A stretch of 64,000 nt of DNA from Aquilaria yunnanensis (Eukaryota > Streptophyta > Magnoliopsida > Malvales > Thymelaeaceae), in contig CM077597.1 in NCBI GenBank assembly GCA_039654915.1, positions 36,864,001 to 36,928,000 on the forward strand, read 5' to 3'. This document shows, piece after piece, positions 1-10,106 of this stretch. Position 1 is the first letter of the stretch. Every line of letters begins with the position of its first letter. The translations under genes and the position numbers were made by a program. The notes under the pieces were generated by a model. That model saw only the letters and a list, made by a program, of their open reading frames with translations. It did not search any database and had not been told where the DNA came from.

Positions 1-1145
1 ATTGTTGCTTCATTTTGGCAAACTCGATTTAATCTATCACTAATTTGGGTGTTCAGAGGGTTTTTGCCCTTTCTTGTTTTGTTGTTTCTTTTTAGTCTCG
101 TTTCGTTTTGTTTTATTTATCTGTGAATTTGATTTTGCATTGTGAGTTTGCTTGTCTTGCTAGATGCATTTGGTTTTGCTGAAGGTAGTTCTTGATGAAA
201 GAGTTTTGACTATATTCGTATAAATGCATGGCATTTCTATTGCTAGGTTGGTTGTCTATTCCCTAACTTGTCCTCTGAATTTGTATATGCTAAGCTCTAT
301 GGAACCTCGTACTGATAAAGAAAATCCTTTGGCTCTATTTGGTGGGAAGATGGACATAAAGTAGGAAATATACCTGATCTAACAGTTGTCTTTGCACTCG
401 TTTTCCTATATTTTTGCCCAAACCGTTAGACAAAGCATTTTTCTTACGTGCGGACAGTAATCGGAAATATATTGTCATCAGAAATATTTCTAGACTTATC
501 AGCTTGGTCATGTAGGGGCATTCACATTACACGGATATAAGTTGCAGACTGGTATTATGTGATTTTAAAAGTCTGATCCCATGTCACTGACCCCTGTGCT
601 GTTGTCAAGGAAAACATAAATGCTTGCATTATATTCTATCTGTTCCATATTCTTTGAAGTTATTTGACTTTTCGAATGGTTTGACTTAAATTTATTTATA
701 TTATTGTTTGTTAGAAAAAAATTTAAAAAAATATATTTAAAACTATAGACCTTTATTTATCATTTCTATACAATGGTTTTTTATTTATATACTAAAATGT
801 TGAAAATAAAAAATTATAAATTAATTGCTGAATAGTGAATGTTGTAAAAAATTTGGGACGGGGAGTAATGAAAGGTAGTTCAAGGTTGGATGATATGGGT
901 TGTCTTGGTATCGACCATAGAAAGTTGGTTTTCCGTACCTTCTGTGGCTTTTTGTTCTCTGAAATGAAATTGATGTGAAAACCGTACATCAGTATGATGT
1001 ATTGGCTTGTGCTCCTTGAACATGATGTATATTATTTTATGCAGAAGACGCGCACTCTGTTGTAGAGAATATGCATTTGTTTCCGTTCAAATGAATATCG
1101 TTATTTGCTTGAATTCTTGTGATATCTGTTTATTCGTTTGTTCAG
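1..1145 (+). other. Last intron of the lipoyl synthase gene (partial)
   Basis: This stretch is AT-rich, has stops in all frames, and ends in a pyrimidine-rich tract followed by AG at 1144-1145, directly before the lipoyl synthase exon. I could not find the preceding exon here; the expected codons just upstream of the GFRYVASGP motif are absent, so that exon must lie before the window. The intron is therefore at least 1145 bp. It contains the MITE at 632-867. Intron status is inferred from the exon and from the acceptor site. Confidence 0.7.
632..867 (+). mobile_element. Stowaway-like MITE, copy 1
   Basis: About 236 bp, very AT-rich, non-coding. The left end (tattctatctgttcca) and right end (ttgggacggggagta) are imperfect inverted repeats of the tactccc...gggagta type seen in Stowaway-like MITEs. 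The right half shares blocks with copies at 1752-1933 and 30853-31096: a 'ttgaaa-aaa-ttataaattaatt-c' block, then a 'gaatagt' block, then the terminal gagta. A TA target duplication would be part of the terminal bases, as expected for Tc1/mariner-type elements. It lies in a host intron. Confidence 0.55.
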
Positions 1146-1253
1146 GGGTTCCGGTATGTGGCGTCAGGTCCTATGGTCCGATCGTCCTACAAGGCTGGTG
1201 AATTCTACATTAAATCCATGATAGAATCTGATCGGGCTGCCTCTTCATCATAA
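1146..1253 (+). CDS. LIP1: Lipoyl synthase, mitochondrial type: last exon
   Basis: The exon encodes 35 residues and a TAA stop, beginning [19 protein letters not shown] and ending in a Ser-rich tail. This is the conserved C-terminal end of lipoyl synthase, a radical-SAM enzyme that inserts two sulfurs into protein-bound octanoyl groups to make lipoate for pyruvate and 2-oxoglutarate dehydrogenases and glycine cleavage. The conserved C-terminal RSSY serine is a ligand of the auxiliary iron-sulfur cluster in this family. The wording ([20 protein letters not shown]) fits the plant mitochondrial isoform better than the plastid one. The exon starts at codon phase 0 after an AG acceptor. The cysteine motifs and the transit peptide lie upstream of the window. 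No sign of decay in what is visible. Confidence 0.85.
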   Translation, partial: GFRYVASGPMVRSSYKAGEFYIKSMIESDRAASSS

Positions 1254-1531
1254 CCGCCTATGGGTGGTTTTTGACTTCGAATTTTCTCTTCTAAGTGGTA
1301 TGTTGAGCATCTCCATCTCTGGCAGCTTCCAAGTCTGAAGTGGCAAACTCGCAGTCTATATGATCTACAACATTTTTTTTTTGGGCTAGTTTCGGAGCAC
1401 CTTGACACTGTCTTCGCCCTTGTTCTTGAAGCAGAGGCTGCATATATTTGTTATCCAATCCTTAATTGTTTGAGTTCGGATGTTTATCTTATTTGTTGTA
1501 ATTATTTGGAACCACTACAGTGTTTTGTAAT
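1254..1531 (+). other. Probable 3' untranslated region of the lipoyl synthase gene
   Basis: The sequence after the TAA at 1251-1253 is mixed-composition, T-rich and non-coding. It ends near a tgttttgtaataacg stretch that could act as a far-upstream/near-upstream polyadenylation region. The end point is a guess. From 1532 to about 1750 I see a short open stretch with no recognisable similarity, which I do not call as a gene. Confidence 0.4.
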
Positions 1532-1751
1532 AACGTATTTACAGAGGTAGCCAAGGTTTCTTGGTCGCACGGTTTAATGTCGACTACGGTTGAACCTTTC
1601 TGTGAAGGCGCCCGGAGGACTTTAAATTACTCATACCTAACAAAGGGAATTGAACTACCAAAGAGGATGGACTGGAGAGGTAGACCTAAAGATGTACGAC
1701 GTCTCTTTAAAAAGATTACCCTTATATATCATAAAACACGATCCTTTTATT

Positions 1752-1933
1752 TATTCTTTTTTTAACTAAAGTTTGACATTGTAAATTCTTGAAAATTATA
1801 TTTATAAGCTCTAGGTTTTAAGGTAATTTTTTATATAAAAAGTTAATATTCATAAGAAATTTTGAAAGAAGAAATATTATTAATTAATTGTTGTGAATAA
1901 TAAGATGATAGACTTTGTGAGAAAGAGTGAGTA
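1752..1933 (+). mobile_element. Degenerate MITE, copy 2 of the same family
   Basis: The right part (ttttgaaagaa, then ttaattaatt, then tgaataat, then gagaaagagtgagta) aligns with the right part of the intact copy at 30853-31096. The left end is eroded (tattcttttttt instead of tactccctttg), and the copy is about 60 bp shorter than the other two. It sits roughly 500 bp past the end of the lipoyl synthase transcript. Confidence 0.4.
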
Positions 1934-1939
1934 TAACAC

Positions 1940-3100
1940 ATTATATTATATTATGAGTAGAAAAAGCAAACAAACAACAGATAAAAGAAGGTGACATTCT
2001 TGAGTTCATGACCATGTAAAATGCTTGTAGGATTACAAATGAATAAGCAGATTTCAGGGGAAATACGTGGATGATATTTGGGAGTGGCAGGCATGCTCAT
2101 TGTGCACAGAATGTGGATTTACTTAACTATGAAAGGCATTTGTTATAGTGATCATCTCACATTATGATGGATGTGTAATCATTGGTAGTAAAACTATCTA
2201 GGGCTCAAAGCTGGACAGCAGAGGTCCTTGGTCGATGGTCGACTTCAGTCACTTGTATACAAAGATAGGAAGAAAGCATTGGGAAGGCCCTTGGGAGTGT
2301 ATCCCTCAGGGGTCCCTCCGATGCCCAAGTTAGTAGATTCACTGTACATAACTTAGGGAAAATTTGATGCAAACCTCATTAGTATGAGACCAAGAAGCAT
2401 GCCCAAGATGCTACAAGGTCCACTAATTCACCTCCAAAAGAGTAGGAAACCCCAACCCATGATCAACCTGTTATTAGAAACAAGAAGTATGGAAGAAAAC
2501 ATAGAAGTTTGAGAACTCCTATGTGTCAAAAATAAGTTCACAAAGAACAATGGAGAGAATGCTCTCTAGCAACAAGTATATTATGTGTAATCTGAACAAA
2601 ACTAGCAAAATTTCAGCCTTATAAATAGTTTCCATTACATTGTAAAGTAAAAGTCCTAAACTAGAGTGAAGTAGAAGTTTAAAGTTACAAAAAGTCCTAA
2701 ACTAGCACAAACTAGTCCAAAAACACGCAAACAACACCTAATTTAGTATACAAACCATGTTTTCTATCAAACATGTATGAAATATGTGTTTTAACACAAA
2801 TGAAGTAGAATGAATGGGATTGTACTACATATTCCTAGTTAAGCCCTCAAGTGTGCTCTCAAGTAAATGCTATTGCATATGGAGGGCTTGGGCTCTTATG
2901 GTGCGTGGGGCAAATGAGTGAACCAAGATGCACATGTGCACTAAGGTGAATGCACCAAAGGTGCAATTGTGGTCTTTGGTTCACTTAGACCTTGTACTTC
3001 CAAAATGTTAACCCATTGAGTTGAATTACTTCAACTATGCTCCTTTAAGTCTCAAATAATGCCTCAAGCCTTTTGATCCTCAAAATGTTGCTTAATCAGC
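1940..3100 (-). repeat. Possible LTR / 3' region of the adjacent minus-strand gypsy remnant
   Basis: No gene is visible. Read on the minus strand, the stretch lies directly downstream of the gypsy polyprotein stop at 3103. It contains a TATA-like element (ataaatag on plus, 2621-2628) followed by sequence of the kind found in plant gypsy LTRs: repeated 'aagtcctaaactag' blocks at about 2650-2710 and a 'gagagcattctctcc' inverted repeat near 2555. LTR status is inferred from position and character; I could not define TG/CA ends or find a second copy. Confidence 0.3.
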
Positions 3101-3102
3101 CC

Positions 3103-3900
3103 TTAAAGTGACATCCTTAGATCTTTAGCTCTTTTCCTTGTGATAGGACCATTGGTGATTTTCAAGGGGTCGTGAGCTGCCCTTGGCAAATTGTCATCAA
3201 CTTCCTTTTCTTTAAAAGGATTTGTCTCCAAATCTGGATCATCGTTAAACAAAGATAAATAAACAACATTAAAGGTAGCATTTATACTATACTTACACGG
3301 CAAAACAAAGCTTATAAGCATTGTCATCAATTCTTTTGACAACTTGAAGTTGACCATCTCCTCCTAGATGCAATTTTGTTCTTCTTTGGGATGGAAACCT
3401 TTTTTTCCTCATGTGTACCAAAACTTAATCTCCAGGTTTAAACACCACTTCCTTGCACCATTTATTGGTGGATTTTACATATTGCTGACTTCTTTTCAAT
3501 TTGTAGCTTCATCTTCTCGTGCAATGTTACTAACAAAATCTTCCTTTTCATCACCGTCTACCTTAGAAACTCATTTATAGGAAAAGACATAAGATCTAAT
3601 GGATTCAATAGGTTAAAGTCATGCACAACCTCAAAAGGCGAATATCTAGTAATTCCATGGACATACCTATTATATGCAAATTGAACTTATGGCAAGCAAT
3701 CTTCCTAAGACTTCAAATGCTTTTTGATAATGGCTGTAAGTAGTGTAACCAAGTTCTATTTGTTACCATAGTTTGGCCACTAGTTTGTAGGTGAGATGGT
3801 ATGGAGAACAATAGCTTTATTCCAAGCTTTCCCTATAAAGTCCTCTAAAAGTGACATAAAAATTTGGTTTCTCAGTTAGAACCAATTTGTCTTCGTAACT
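3103..3900 (-). pseudogene. Ty3/gypsy integrase C-terminal end, decayed
   Basis: The last part of a gypsy polyprotein on the minus strand. The final 84 codons are open and end in the typical tail: TFNVVYLSLF, then a LETNPF block, then GPITRKRAKDL before the stop. Upstream, at about 3600-3900 and in broken frames, are the integrase motifs SPFEVVH with FAYNR before it, and further up an HLQTSGQT block corresponding to the integrase HPQTDGQT motif. Several stops and frameshifts separate these pieces. The style of this tail fits chromovirus-like gypsy elements. It encodes no working protein. Confidence 0.75.
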
Positions 3901-3913
3901 CCATGTAGGCACA

Positions 3914-4515
3914 CTACATCTCTGAGGAACAATTTAGCCACATCTCAAGATCATCTGTCTTATGGTGTGGTATAAAGCTTGAATGCCCTTGCTGTACAAT
4001 TTGTCGCATATTAAGAAAGTATCTTCCAACTCTTTTCTTGACTTTGGAAGCCTCACGAGGATCTTTGGGCAAGTGTCCCTTTGCTAGGTAATCCATTAAC
4101 AGGACTCTCCACTGCCTTCCGATATGCCTTGTGTGCAAGTAGTTAATACTTGAAGCTTCCAACATCTTCCCGTGTTTAGGTGACTTTGCCAATGCATTAA
4201 CTTTGAGGTTTTCTTTTTGTGGTCCCTTTTTTACTTGCACTTGGTCTAATTTTTTCATAAAATTTTTTATGAGATGAAAATATTTTTTAAGTTTTGGCTA
4301 TTTTACCCTATACTTCCCCTTCAATTGCCAAACTTGTAGTTGATAATCACTATAAGCTCAGATTGACTTGATGCTGATATTCCTGGCCATATCTAGTGTA
4401 GTGATGAGAGCTTCATATTTAGTGATATTGTTTATTACTGAAATGCCAAATTTGATAGACTTCAAGGCCTTCATTCCTTCAGGACCTTGGAGGAACATGG
4501 TGGATGCTCCTTACT
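3914..4515 (-). pseudogene. Tat-type gypsy RNase H / linker remnant
   Basis: On the minus strand, codons near 4330-4510 give a GPEGMKALKSIKFGI block followed by NNITKYEALI and a truncated catalytic region. This is the archaeal-type RNase H found as an extra domain in the Tat lineage, whose hallmark is NNEAEYEALI. Downstream (3914-4258) the frame is open for 114 codons and reads VNALAK, YLAKGHLP and RVGRYFL, matching the Tat RNase H-integrase linker. The neighbouring 3103-3900 fragment has a different style, so two gypsy remnants seem to be joined near 3900-3914. Confidence 0.6.
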
Positions 4516-4536
4516 GAGTTCCAATGAACTCACTAG

Positions 4537-5030
4537 GTGTACTATGCTCCCGTATAGTGCCTCAAGCCATTGGCTTGCCAAGGTCACTAGGGTGCTAGTC
4601 TCCACCCACAATAGGAGTACGAGGCTCCCACTTAGTGCTTTAAGCCTTTGAGCCTTCCTAGGTCACTACGGTATTAAAACTCACCAATACTCAGTGTACT
4701 AGGCTCCCATGTAGTGCCTTGAGCTATAAGGCTCACTTTGGTCACTAACGTACTAAGCCTCCACCCTACCTAATATGCACCAGGCCTTCATTTATGCCTC
4801 ATGTCATAGCTTGCCTAGGCTACAAGTGCACTAAGCCATCACTTTAGGTGCTCAACTGTCCAAAATTTCTTTGTTCACCGTATTATGTCAAAGTTTGCTA
4901 TAATTAGACTCATTTCACTAAGTTCCTTCGAACACAACAAGTACATTAAGGTTCCGCATTGGTACCTTAAGCTTCAAGGCTCAACTAGGCCACAAACGGT
5001 CACTAAACCCACTAGCATGTCTAATGGCAC
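4537..5030 (+). repeat. Degenerate tandem repeat, unit about 78-80 bp
   Basis: Successive units start near 4537, 4615, 4694 and 4774, with a recognisable further unit near 4941. Each contains 'gtactaggctccc', then 'tagtgcct-aagcc', then a self-complementary 'aagcc-tt-ggctt' element, then 'taggtcact'. Spacing is 78, 79 and 80 bp; the unit between about 4855 and 4940 is badly decayed. The repeat is non-coding and lies between the Tat RNase H remnant and the LTR at 5180. Confidence 0.7.
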
Positions 5031-5179
5031 TTATTGTAGTTATTGTGGCTTAATTTTCTTTTTGGTCATACATGCCAACCTTGAGGCCCACTTTGAGTCT
5101 TTGAAAAACTCAACAATGTCACCTAGCATTAGGGAGAAAATAGGTGGTAGTCTAATACGTCTTTAATGTTTGATAGCTT

Positions 5180-5640
5180 TGTCTGAGGTTGGGCACAAAG
5201 CAAGCTTAGGCAAAGATAGTCTTGAAACACAGTAGAAGATGAACTAAGAGTGGTTCTTAGTATTTACAAGGAGAAAGCCTTTGACACACAAGGCATTTTG
5301 GAAAGGGTAAGAGAGCTAGAAGAAAAGGGCTTAAGTAATGTGATTCCTTTATCTGGGAGATGACCAGGGGTATTTATAGGGCATGGTGAGGTTGGGCCAT
5401 TGGGCTTGCCAAGAGAAGGGTTGGCTGCAAGGCCGGCCAGATCTAGAAATCCGGAAGACATACCCTGCAGGTTGTTCTACCAGTTGGCTTGGAGGTGCCT
5501 GTGGTGACCGGCTCTGACACATTGCCAGAGCGCGTGTGGCAATGGTCTTAGAAGTGGTTCCTTAAGCCACCTTCATGATTAGGTCCCAAAGTCCTAGTAG
5601 TAAATTACTGAGGTGGTCTGTGGTGGCCACCTTCGGCTAT
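5180..5640 (-). repeat. LTR-like repeat A of the Tat element (3' LTR)
   Basis: The repeat begins on plus with TGTCTGAGGTTGGGC and aligns through about 450 bp to the copy starting at 29985 (TGTTTGAGGTTGGGC), with many substitutions. On the minus strand it has a TATA box, ctataaatacccc (plus 5370-5382), well placed for an LTR promoter. The CA end on minus is at 5180. Similarity between the two copies fades past about 5620, so the U3 limit is not fixed. Confidence 0.55.
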
Positions 5641-6329
5641 ATTTGCTAGTTTGGCTATTTGCTAGGAGGCCATCACACTTCAGCCTTGAAGCACAAAGTG
5701 GTCATGCTCTAGATGGGTTTTGTTGGCACATTTTTTATTAGGTTGATGGTTTTTTAGGGTTTTCCTGCCTAAGCCTTAGCTTCTTTGGGAATTTATTCAG
5801 GTGGTGTGATGTGTTAGCCTTCACTCATTGAATTCTCATGCCATAATGATTGATTTGACAGCCTGTCAATTACTACAAATGTATAGGTGTGCCCTTAATT
5901 AAAGTTTCAAGGGACACATGTCGTTTTGTAGTTTGTTGTCTTCCTATGAATGAGTCCTGTTAGCTTAGAGGGATAGTTTGCGTATGAATAGGCTGCCACT
6001 ATTGTGACTTTTTGGCTTCCTTATGTGGGCTATATGTATATATATCCCTTCCTCAAGGGGGAGTTACTCATTTTGAATTCATTTGCTCTCTTTTTCTCCA
6101 TTCTTACGTTTGAGCTCCCTATTTTCCTAGGAGTCTTTTTTCTTTTGGTGTGGGTTTACATGGCAGAGAGGCCATCGTGGGAGATCTTTGTGGTAGAGAT
6201 CTAGTGGTTTATTTTAGGCGTCTATAGGCTCTTAGGTGGGTTCTTAGTTTTTAGGTTTTTCTTCTGCTCGAGGTTCCTTTTTTTCTCCCTTAGCCAAGGT
6301 TGCTATCTAGGATATTCAAGTTTAGTGTC
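5641..6329. other. Non-coding sequence between LTR A and the antisense frame
   Basis: No gene recognised. The stretch probably holds the rest of the LTR U3 and the promoter/leader of the antisense frame: a 'tatatgtatatatatccc' box lies near 6031-6048 on the plus strand, followed by pyrimidine-rich sequence. The function of the box is inferred from its position only. Confidence 0.3.
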
Positions 6330-7164
6330 ATGGCTCCTTGTCCCCAGAATTTTGAAGTGCCCACTTCTAGGCATGCTAAAAATTGTTAGAGTTCATTAGA
6401 TGCCCATTTAAGTTGTGCCAATTCAAAAAATTTGCAAAAGTGGCATACCAAGTATGTCTTTCCTTCATATGTCGTACTTTGGTTATTAGAGAAAGGTGAG
6501 CTAAGCTACCATTCTTGAGATGGGGAGATAATGATTTTCAAAACCCAGTTGAAGGTTAATCTCTAGTATTCACCTCTGAAGATGGTTGCAAATTTTTGTG
6601 AATTTGACGAGATAACAGTGAATCAAGTCTCCGAAAACTCCTATGCATACTTTAGCATTTTTCTTTGCATATATGGTGTCTTTAAGGTAGAGCAAGATTT
6701 TCTTTTGTTTATGCAATCTTATAAACTCCACCTACTATTGAAGGGATTTTTTTATTATCTTTTTCGTTGAGGTACTAAGATTAAGATGTTCACCTTTACC
6801 TTTGGCACCAACGACTGCTAGAGGAATTGGAAAAAAACTATTTCTTCATGCAGGTCCTTGATTCTTGGGGCATCTCTACAAAATGGGTGTCCTAGCCATT
6901 GATAGCTGATGTGGGGTATCCTATGAAGCTTTTGATAAAGGATTTGGGAAAAAGGTTCAATGAGTTCGATGCTCATATTTGGTAAAGTAGTGGACTGTGT
7001 CAATCCTCCCTTTTATCATGACCCATACCCTATTCCCATCAAGTTGGACTTGATGACTAAGGTAGTGTTGCAGGAGCTTGAGGTAGCGAAAGAGCCCCTC
7101 ATTGACTCTGCTATGCCTAAACCTACTTTGGATAAGGCAAAGTCCCCTTTGGTATTGTTCTTTT
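6330..7164 (+). pseudogene. Extra antisense frame of the Tat element, first part
   Basis: From an ATG at 6330 the plus strand reads, across several stops and at least one frameshift, a protein resembling the plant 'putative gypsy-type transposon' domain family (Pfam Transposase_28). Visible blocks are AYFSIFLCIYGVFKVEQDF, then a Phe-rich FFYYLF block, then a GTNDC-RNWKK-ISS block that corresponds to the family's G-KGWK-FFFV motif. Such frames are known as extra genes of Tat elements and of no certain function. The frame is interrupted at 7164 by the copia element and resumes at 15490. It is antisense to the Tat pol. Domain assignment is by eye and moderately sure. Confidence 0.5.
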
Positions 7165-8581
7165 TGTTAGTGTTGTGCCCAAAAAGCCAATCATGAGATG
7201 ATTGTATTTTTGCAAATTGAGTCATGATATTTTATTGAGGCATTAATCCAGCAATTTTGTTTGTTGTTTTGTTTCTGCGTAACGTAATAAACATAATTGT
7301 AACCCTAGAATAATGATATTCTTAAACGTCCCTAGTCTAGTATTATTGTGGAGCGGGTTGCAATAATACATAATGACTAGCATATGTGGAGACTAATAAG
7401 AGATATGTAGTCTACATATGGGTACAAGTTGGAGAACTTGTGTACTGGACCGACCCACCATGAGAACACTTCATGGATCGTTATATGAGTGTCATAAGTG
7501 ATTCTCATAGTGATCATGGTATATGTAGTCCTTCGACCTAAGATCATCAAGGTTCCCTACATGTGAGTCACATACTTTGATACTTTCCTTTGTTGCTCGT
7601 AACTGAGTGAACTTGAAGGAGGTCATTGGGTATGTCACATATCATGCGGAGGGATTTGTATGATCAAGATGGGATTTGTCCCTCCTATGTAACGGGAGTG
7701 ATATCTTTGGGCCCCTTGATAGAGTGAGACTTAGAAAATGCATGGCCATGCTCCGATGAGTTGATATATGATATCAATGTCATCAGTTTAAGTTAGTCTA
7801 CTCGGTAATCAAGAAACCAAAGATTGGGCTATACGAGAGTGACACATTCCATGTCTCGTGCTTAGTCTTGATATCTTGGACAAAGGGACAATGGCATATA
7901 TCGGTGATGATCATAAAGGTTTAGTCGATTCACCGACAATCTTGTCACTTGGGTAGCAATGATGTGTTGCTAGACACCGCTCATTGCTTATGATCAGAAA
8001 TGTGATTTATGATCATTGCCAACATGGCAAGAGCCTATTGGGTCGCACACGTAGAGCTATTTGGATCATTAGAGTGCATGGGCTAATTATTTGGGTTATG
8101 GTTTCACTTTAATTTCGTATTAATAATGGGCCAAGGAGTTGAGCCATTATTAAGTCCGAAATTAAATCCTAATTGGATTAGGGCTTTGAAACCCATTAGG
8201 CCTGGAAGTTGAGTCTCACTATAAATACAACTTTTAAGTGAGAAATTCGCAGGTCTCCTTGCCCTAGCCTCCCAAAAAGGACAGCCACACTCTTCTCTTG
8301 CAATTCCTTGGAGGACGCAAGCTAGCACTGCGAGCGCAAGAGAAACGCATCTGCCGGGACGTGGTGGAAGCGTGGTGATCCCGAGAGGCTCGTGTGGATA
8401 CCATAGAGAGCCTGAACACGTCAACTGTTCAGGTTTTGCGATTCGACTCTACAGTTGAGTGAGAGATCTCAACCGAAAATTAGGTATGAAATTTTCGAAC
8501 ACCCGGTTTACCCCGTTTCACTTGGATCCTGGAGGGTTTCGGTTAAATTCCGCTGCGCTGTTTGGCTCCCGAAACCCAACA
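7165..8581 (+). repeat. 5' LTR of copia-1
   Basis: It starts TGTTAGTGTTGTGCCC and ends CCCGAAACCCAACA. It contains a TATA box at 8220-8227 and a long inverted repeat in U3 (arms of 11 bases around gtg; the 5' copy has one mismatch from a t-to-g change). It differs from the 3' LTR at about seven sites, including a two-base change in 'aaattcgcagg'. Confidence 0.95.
8220..8227 (+). promoter_or_regulatory. TATA box of the copia-1 LTR promoter
   Basis: The sequence cactataaatacaac is a textbook plant TATA context, about 1055 bp into the LTR. The same motif occurs at 15128-15135 in the 3' LTR and in the other LTR copies of the family. The transcript start is expected about 30 bp downstream, so U3 would make up most of the LTR. 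Confidence 0.7.
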
Positions 8582-8582
8582 G

Positions 8583-8594
8583 TGGTATCAGAGC
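8583..8594 (+). other. Primer-binding site of copia-1 (tRNA-iMet)
   Basis: The 12 bases TGGTATCAGAGC, one base after the LTR end, are the plant initiator-methionine tRNA 3'-end complement used to prime minus-strand DNA synthesis by most plant copia elements. Confidence 0.95.
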
Positions 8595-10106
8595 TACTGG
8601 TTAAACCCTAAATCGGGATTGAGTGTTGAATCGCATGATGCTATGTCTTCGATTGGTTTTCGGCCATGATTAATTAGATTGATTCATGATGCATGAAACC
8701 GGAATTCGTAATGAACATATGAGATATATGAAGAAACGACACAAATTGGTTAATGAGATTAACCGAAATTGATAGGTATGAGATACCTATATGGATTAGG
8801 ATTCTTGCAATAGTTGCAAAAACCCTAGGTTTGTTCGGATTCGGCCTGTTCGGGCACCGAAAGTAAGGTATTTTTGGTGGCTCGAATGGAGGAGTCTCGG
8901 GTGCCTACTTTCTCGAAATAGAAGATTTCGGGCTAAGCAATTGTAAGACAATTTTTTGCGCCGGGGGGCGCTGCCCCCCACGCCCCCCGCAAGGGCGGCT
9001 CCCCTTGACCCCGTCCGCTGACCGGTCAGCGGAACCACCGCCCGCTGACCGGCCAGCGGGATCGCCGTATGCGAAGCGCCACATAAATAAAAATGGTTAA
9101 TCAACACGCGAAAATTGGCATGCATCTTTGTTGAATGAGATTTGACATGATATGCTGATTAGTGTTTGAAGCATGGTGCATGGTTATAGCCCTTGATTGG
9201 TTGTACTTGTAAATACGGCCTGCGAGTCGTGCCTTTTCTTATCACTCTCATTGTACATTCTCTTCTCACCTTACTCCCCTCGAATGTAACTCGAGGTTTC
9301 TATTATTGATGTAATGGTGCATTATGGGCTCATCCAAGGTGGTATGTCCAAGGAGGTGACAACAAAAGAGCAGCCAAGAAAGGAAGAGAAGGAGCTTGTG
9401 AAGACTCTTTTCTTTTCTTAGGCTTTTATGATATTCTCATTGGCTTGAGAATATCGCATAGTTTGGGCTATAACCATGTCACGTTTATTTCTTGTAAGCA
9501 TGAGATGCATGTTTTATATTTGTATGTGATGCATGTATAAAACAACCGGAGATAACAAATTGGTGAGATCAAAAGATAAAATCCCTCAAACAAATATTAA
9601 GTCATTAAATGTGATGCCTTCCAAATGTTGGCACTCGTCAAGACTTTGATCAACATTAGGTGGGTTTGCCAAAGCAAAGTACCTATGTTCATCTTGGTAA
9701 GGCGCGATGGGATAATAGTGATATCCAAACTGCTAACTTTGGGTTTGACTTAACTAAGTCATCCTAATAGGATTAGGGACTTAGAGGCATAGAGTTGGGC
9801 TTAAGTTCATGAGATGAGCTTGGACAAGTGTTGTTCACCCAACTATCCAAGAGTTGCATAAGATGCAATTGGCAATGAGTTGCCTACCTAAATAGCTGTA
9901 ACTTGAGAGAAAAGCCAAAGCTGACTCAGGTTGTGGTCAAATATGGATCTTGGCCCACTAGAATACCTTAGCGCCGAGGTGTTCCGAAATAATATCGAGG
10001 GTTATTATTTTGCGGAAAATAGTGGGAGTATCGTTTAATAAAAGTCCTTATTAAATGAATTAAAATACATGACTCTTACACTGCATATTTACTGTTGTAG
10101 ATAACC
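8595..10106 (+). other. Leader of copia-1 between primer-binding site and gag
   Basis: About 1.5 kb without a long frame. It contains a short GC-rich island with palindromes (8961-9060), annotated separately. The rest is AT-rich and contains several short upstream ATGs, so ribosome access to the gag ATG at 10107 would need leader shunting, internal entry or splicing; none of these can be seen directly. Confidence 0.6.
8961..9060 (+). promoter_or_regulatory. GC-rich palindromes in the copia-1 leader, possible RNA dimerisation/packaging region
   Basis: Three self-complementary elements lie close together: ggggggc-gct-gcccccc (a 7-bp stem with a 3-base loop, near 8964-8980), the perfect 18-base palindrome CCGCTGACCGGTCAGCGG at 9015-9032, and a near-perfect second palindrome at 9041-9060. 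The island is far richer in G and C than anything else in the window. An altered version survives in copia-2 near 26726-26815. A role in RNA dimerisation or packaging is inferred by analogy with the palindromic signals of other LTR elements. Confidence 0.45.

Noticed and set aside
1520..1765. An 81-codon plus-strand frame after the lipoyl synthase 3' UTR
   Set aside because: No recognised motif, a low-complexity Phe-rich end that runs into MITE sequence, and no sign of splicing. It could be a chance frame; I do not call it a gene.
8104..8424. Open frame of about 106 codons on the minus strand of the copia LTR, repeated in every LTR copy (for example 15012-15332, 36609-36914, 20440-20667)
   Set aside because: It recurs only because the LTRs are copies of one another. 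It spans the TATA box and transcript start, has no known domain, and is broken in older copies without sign of selection.
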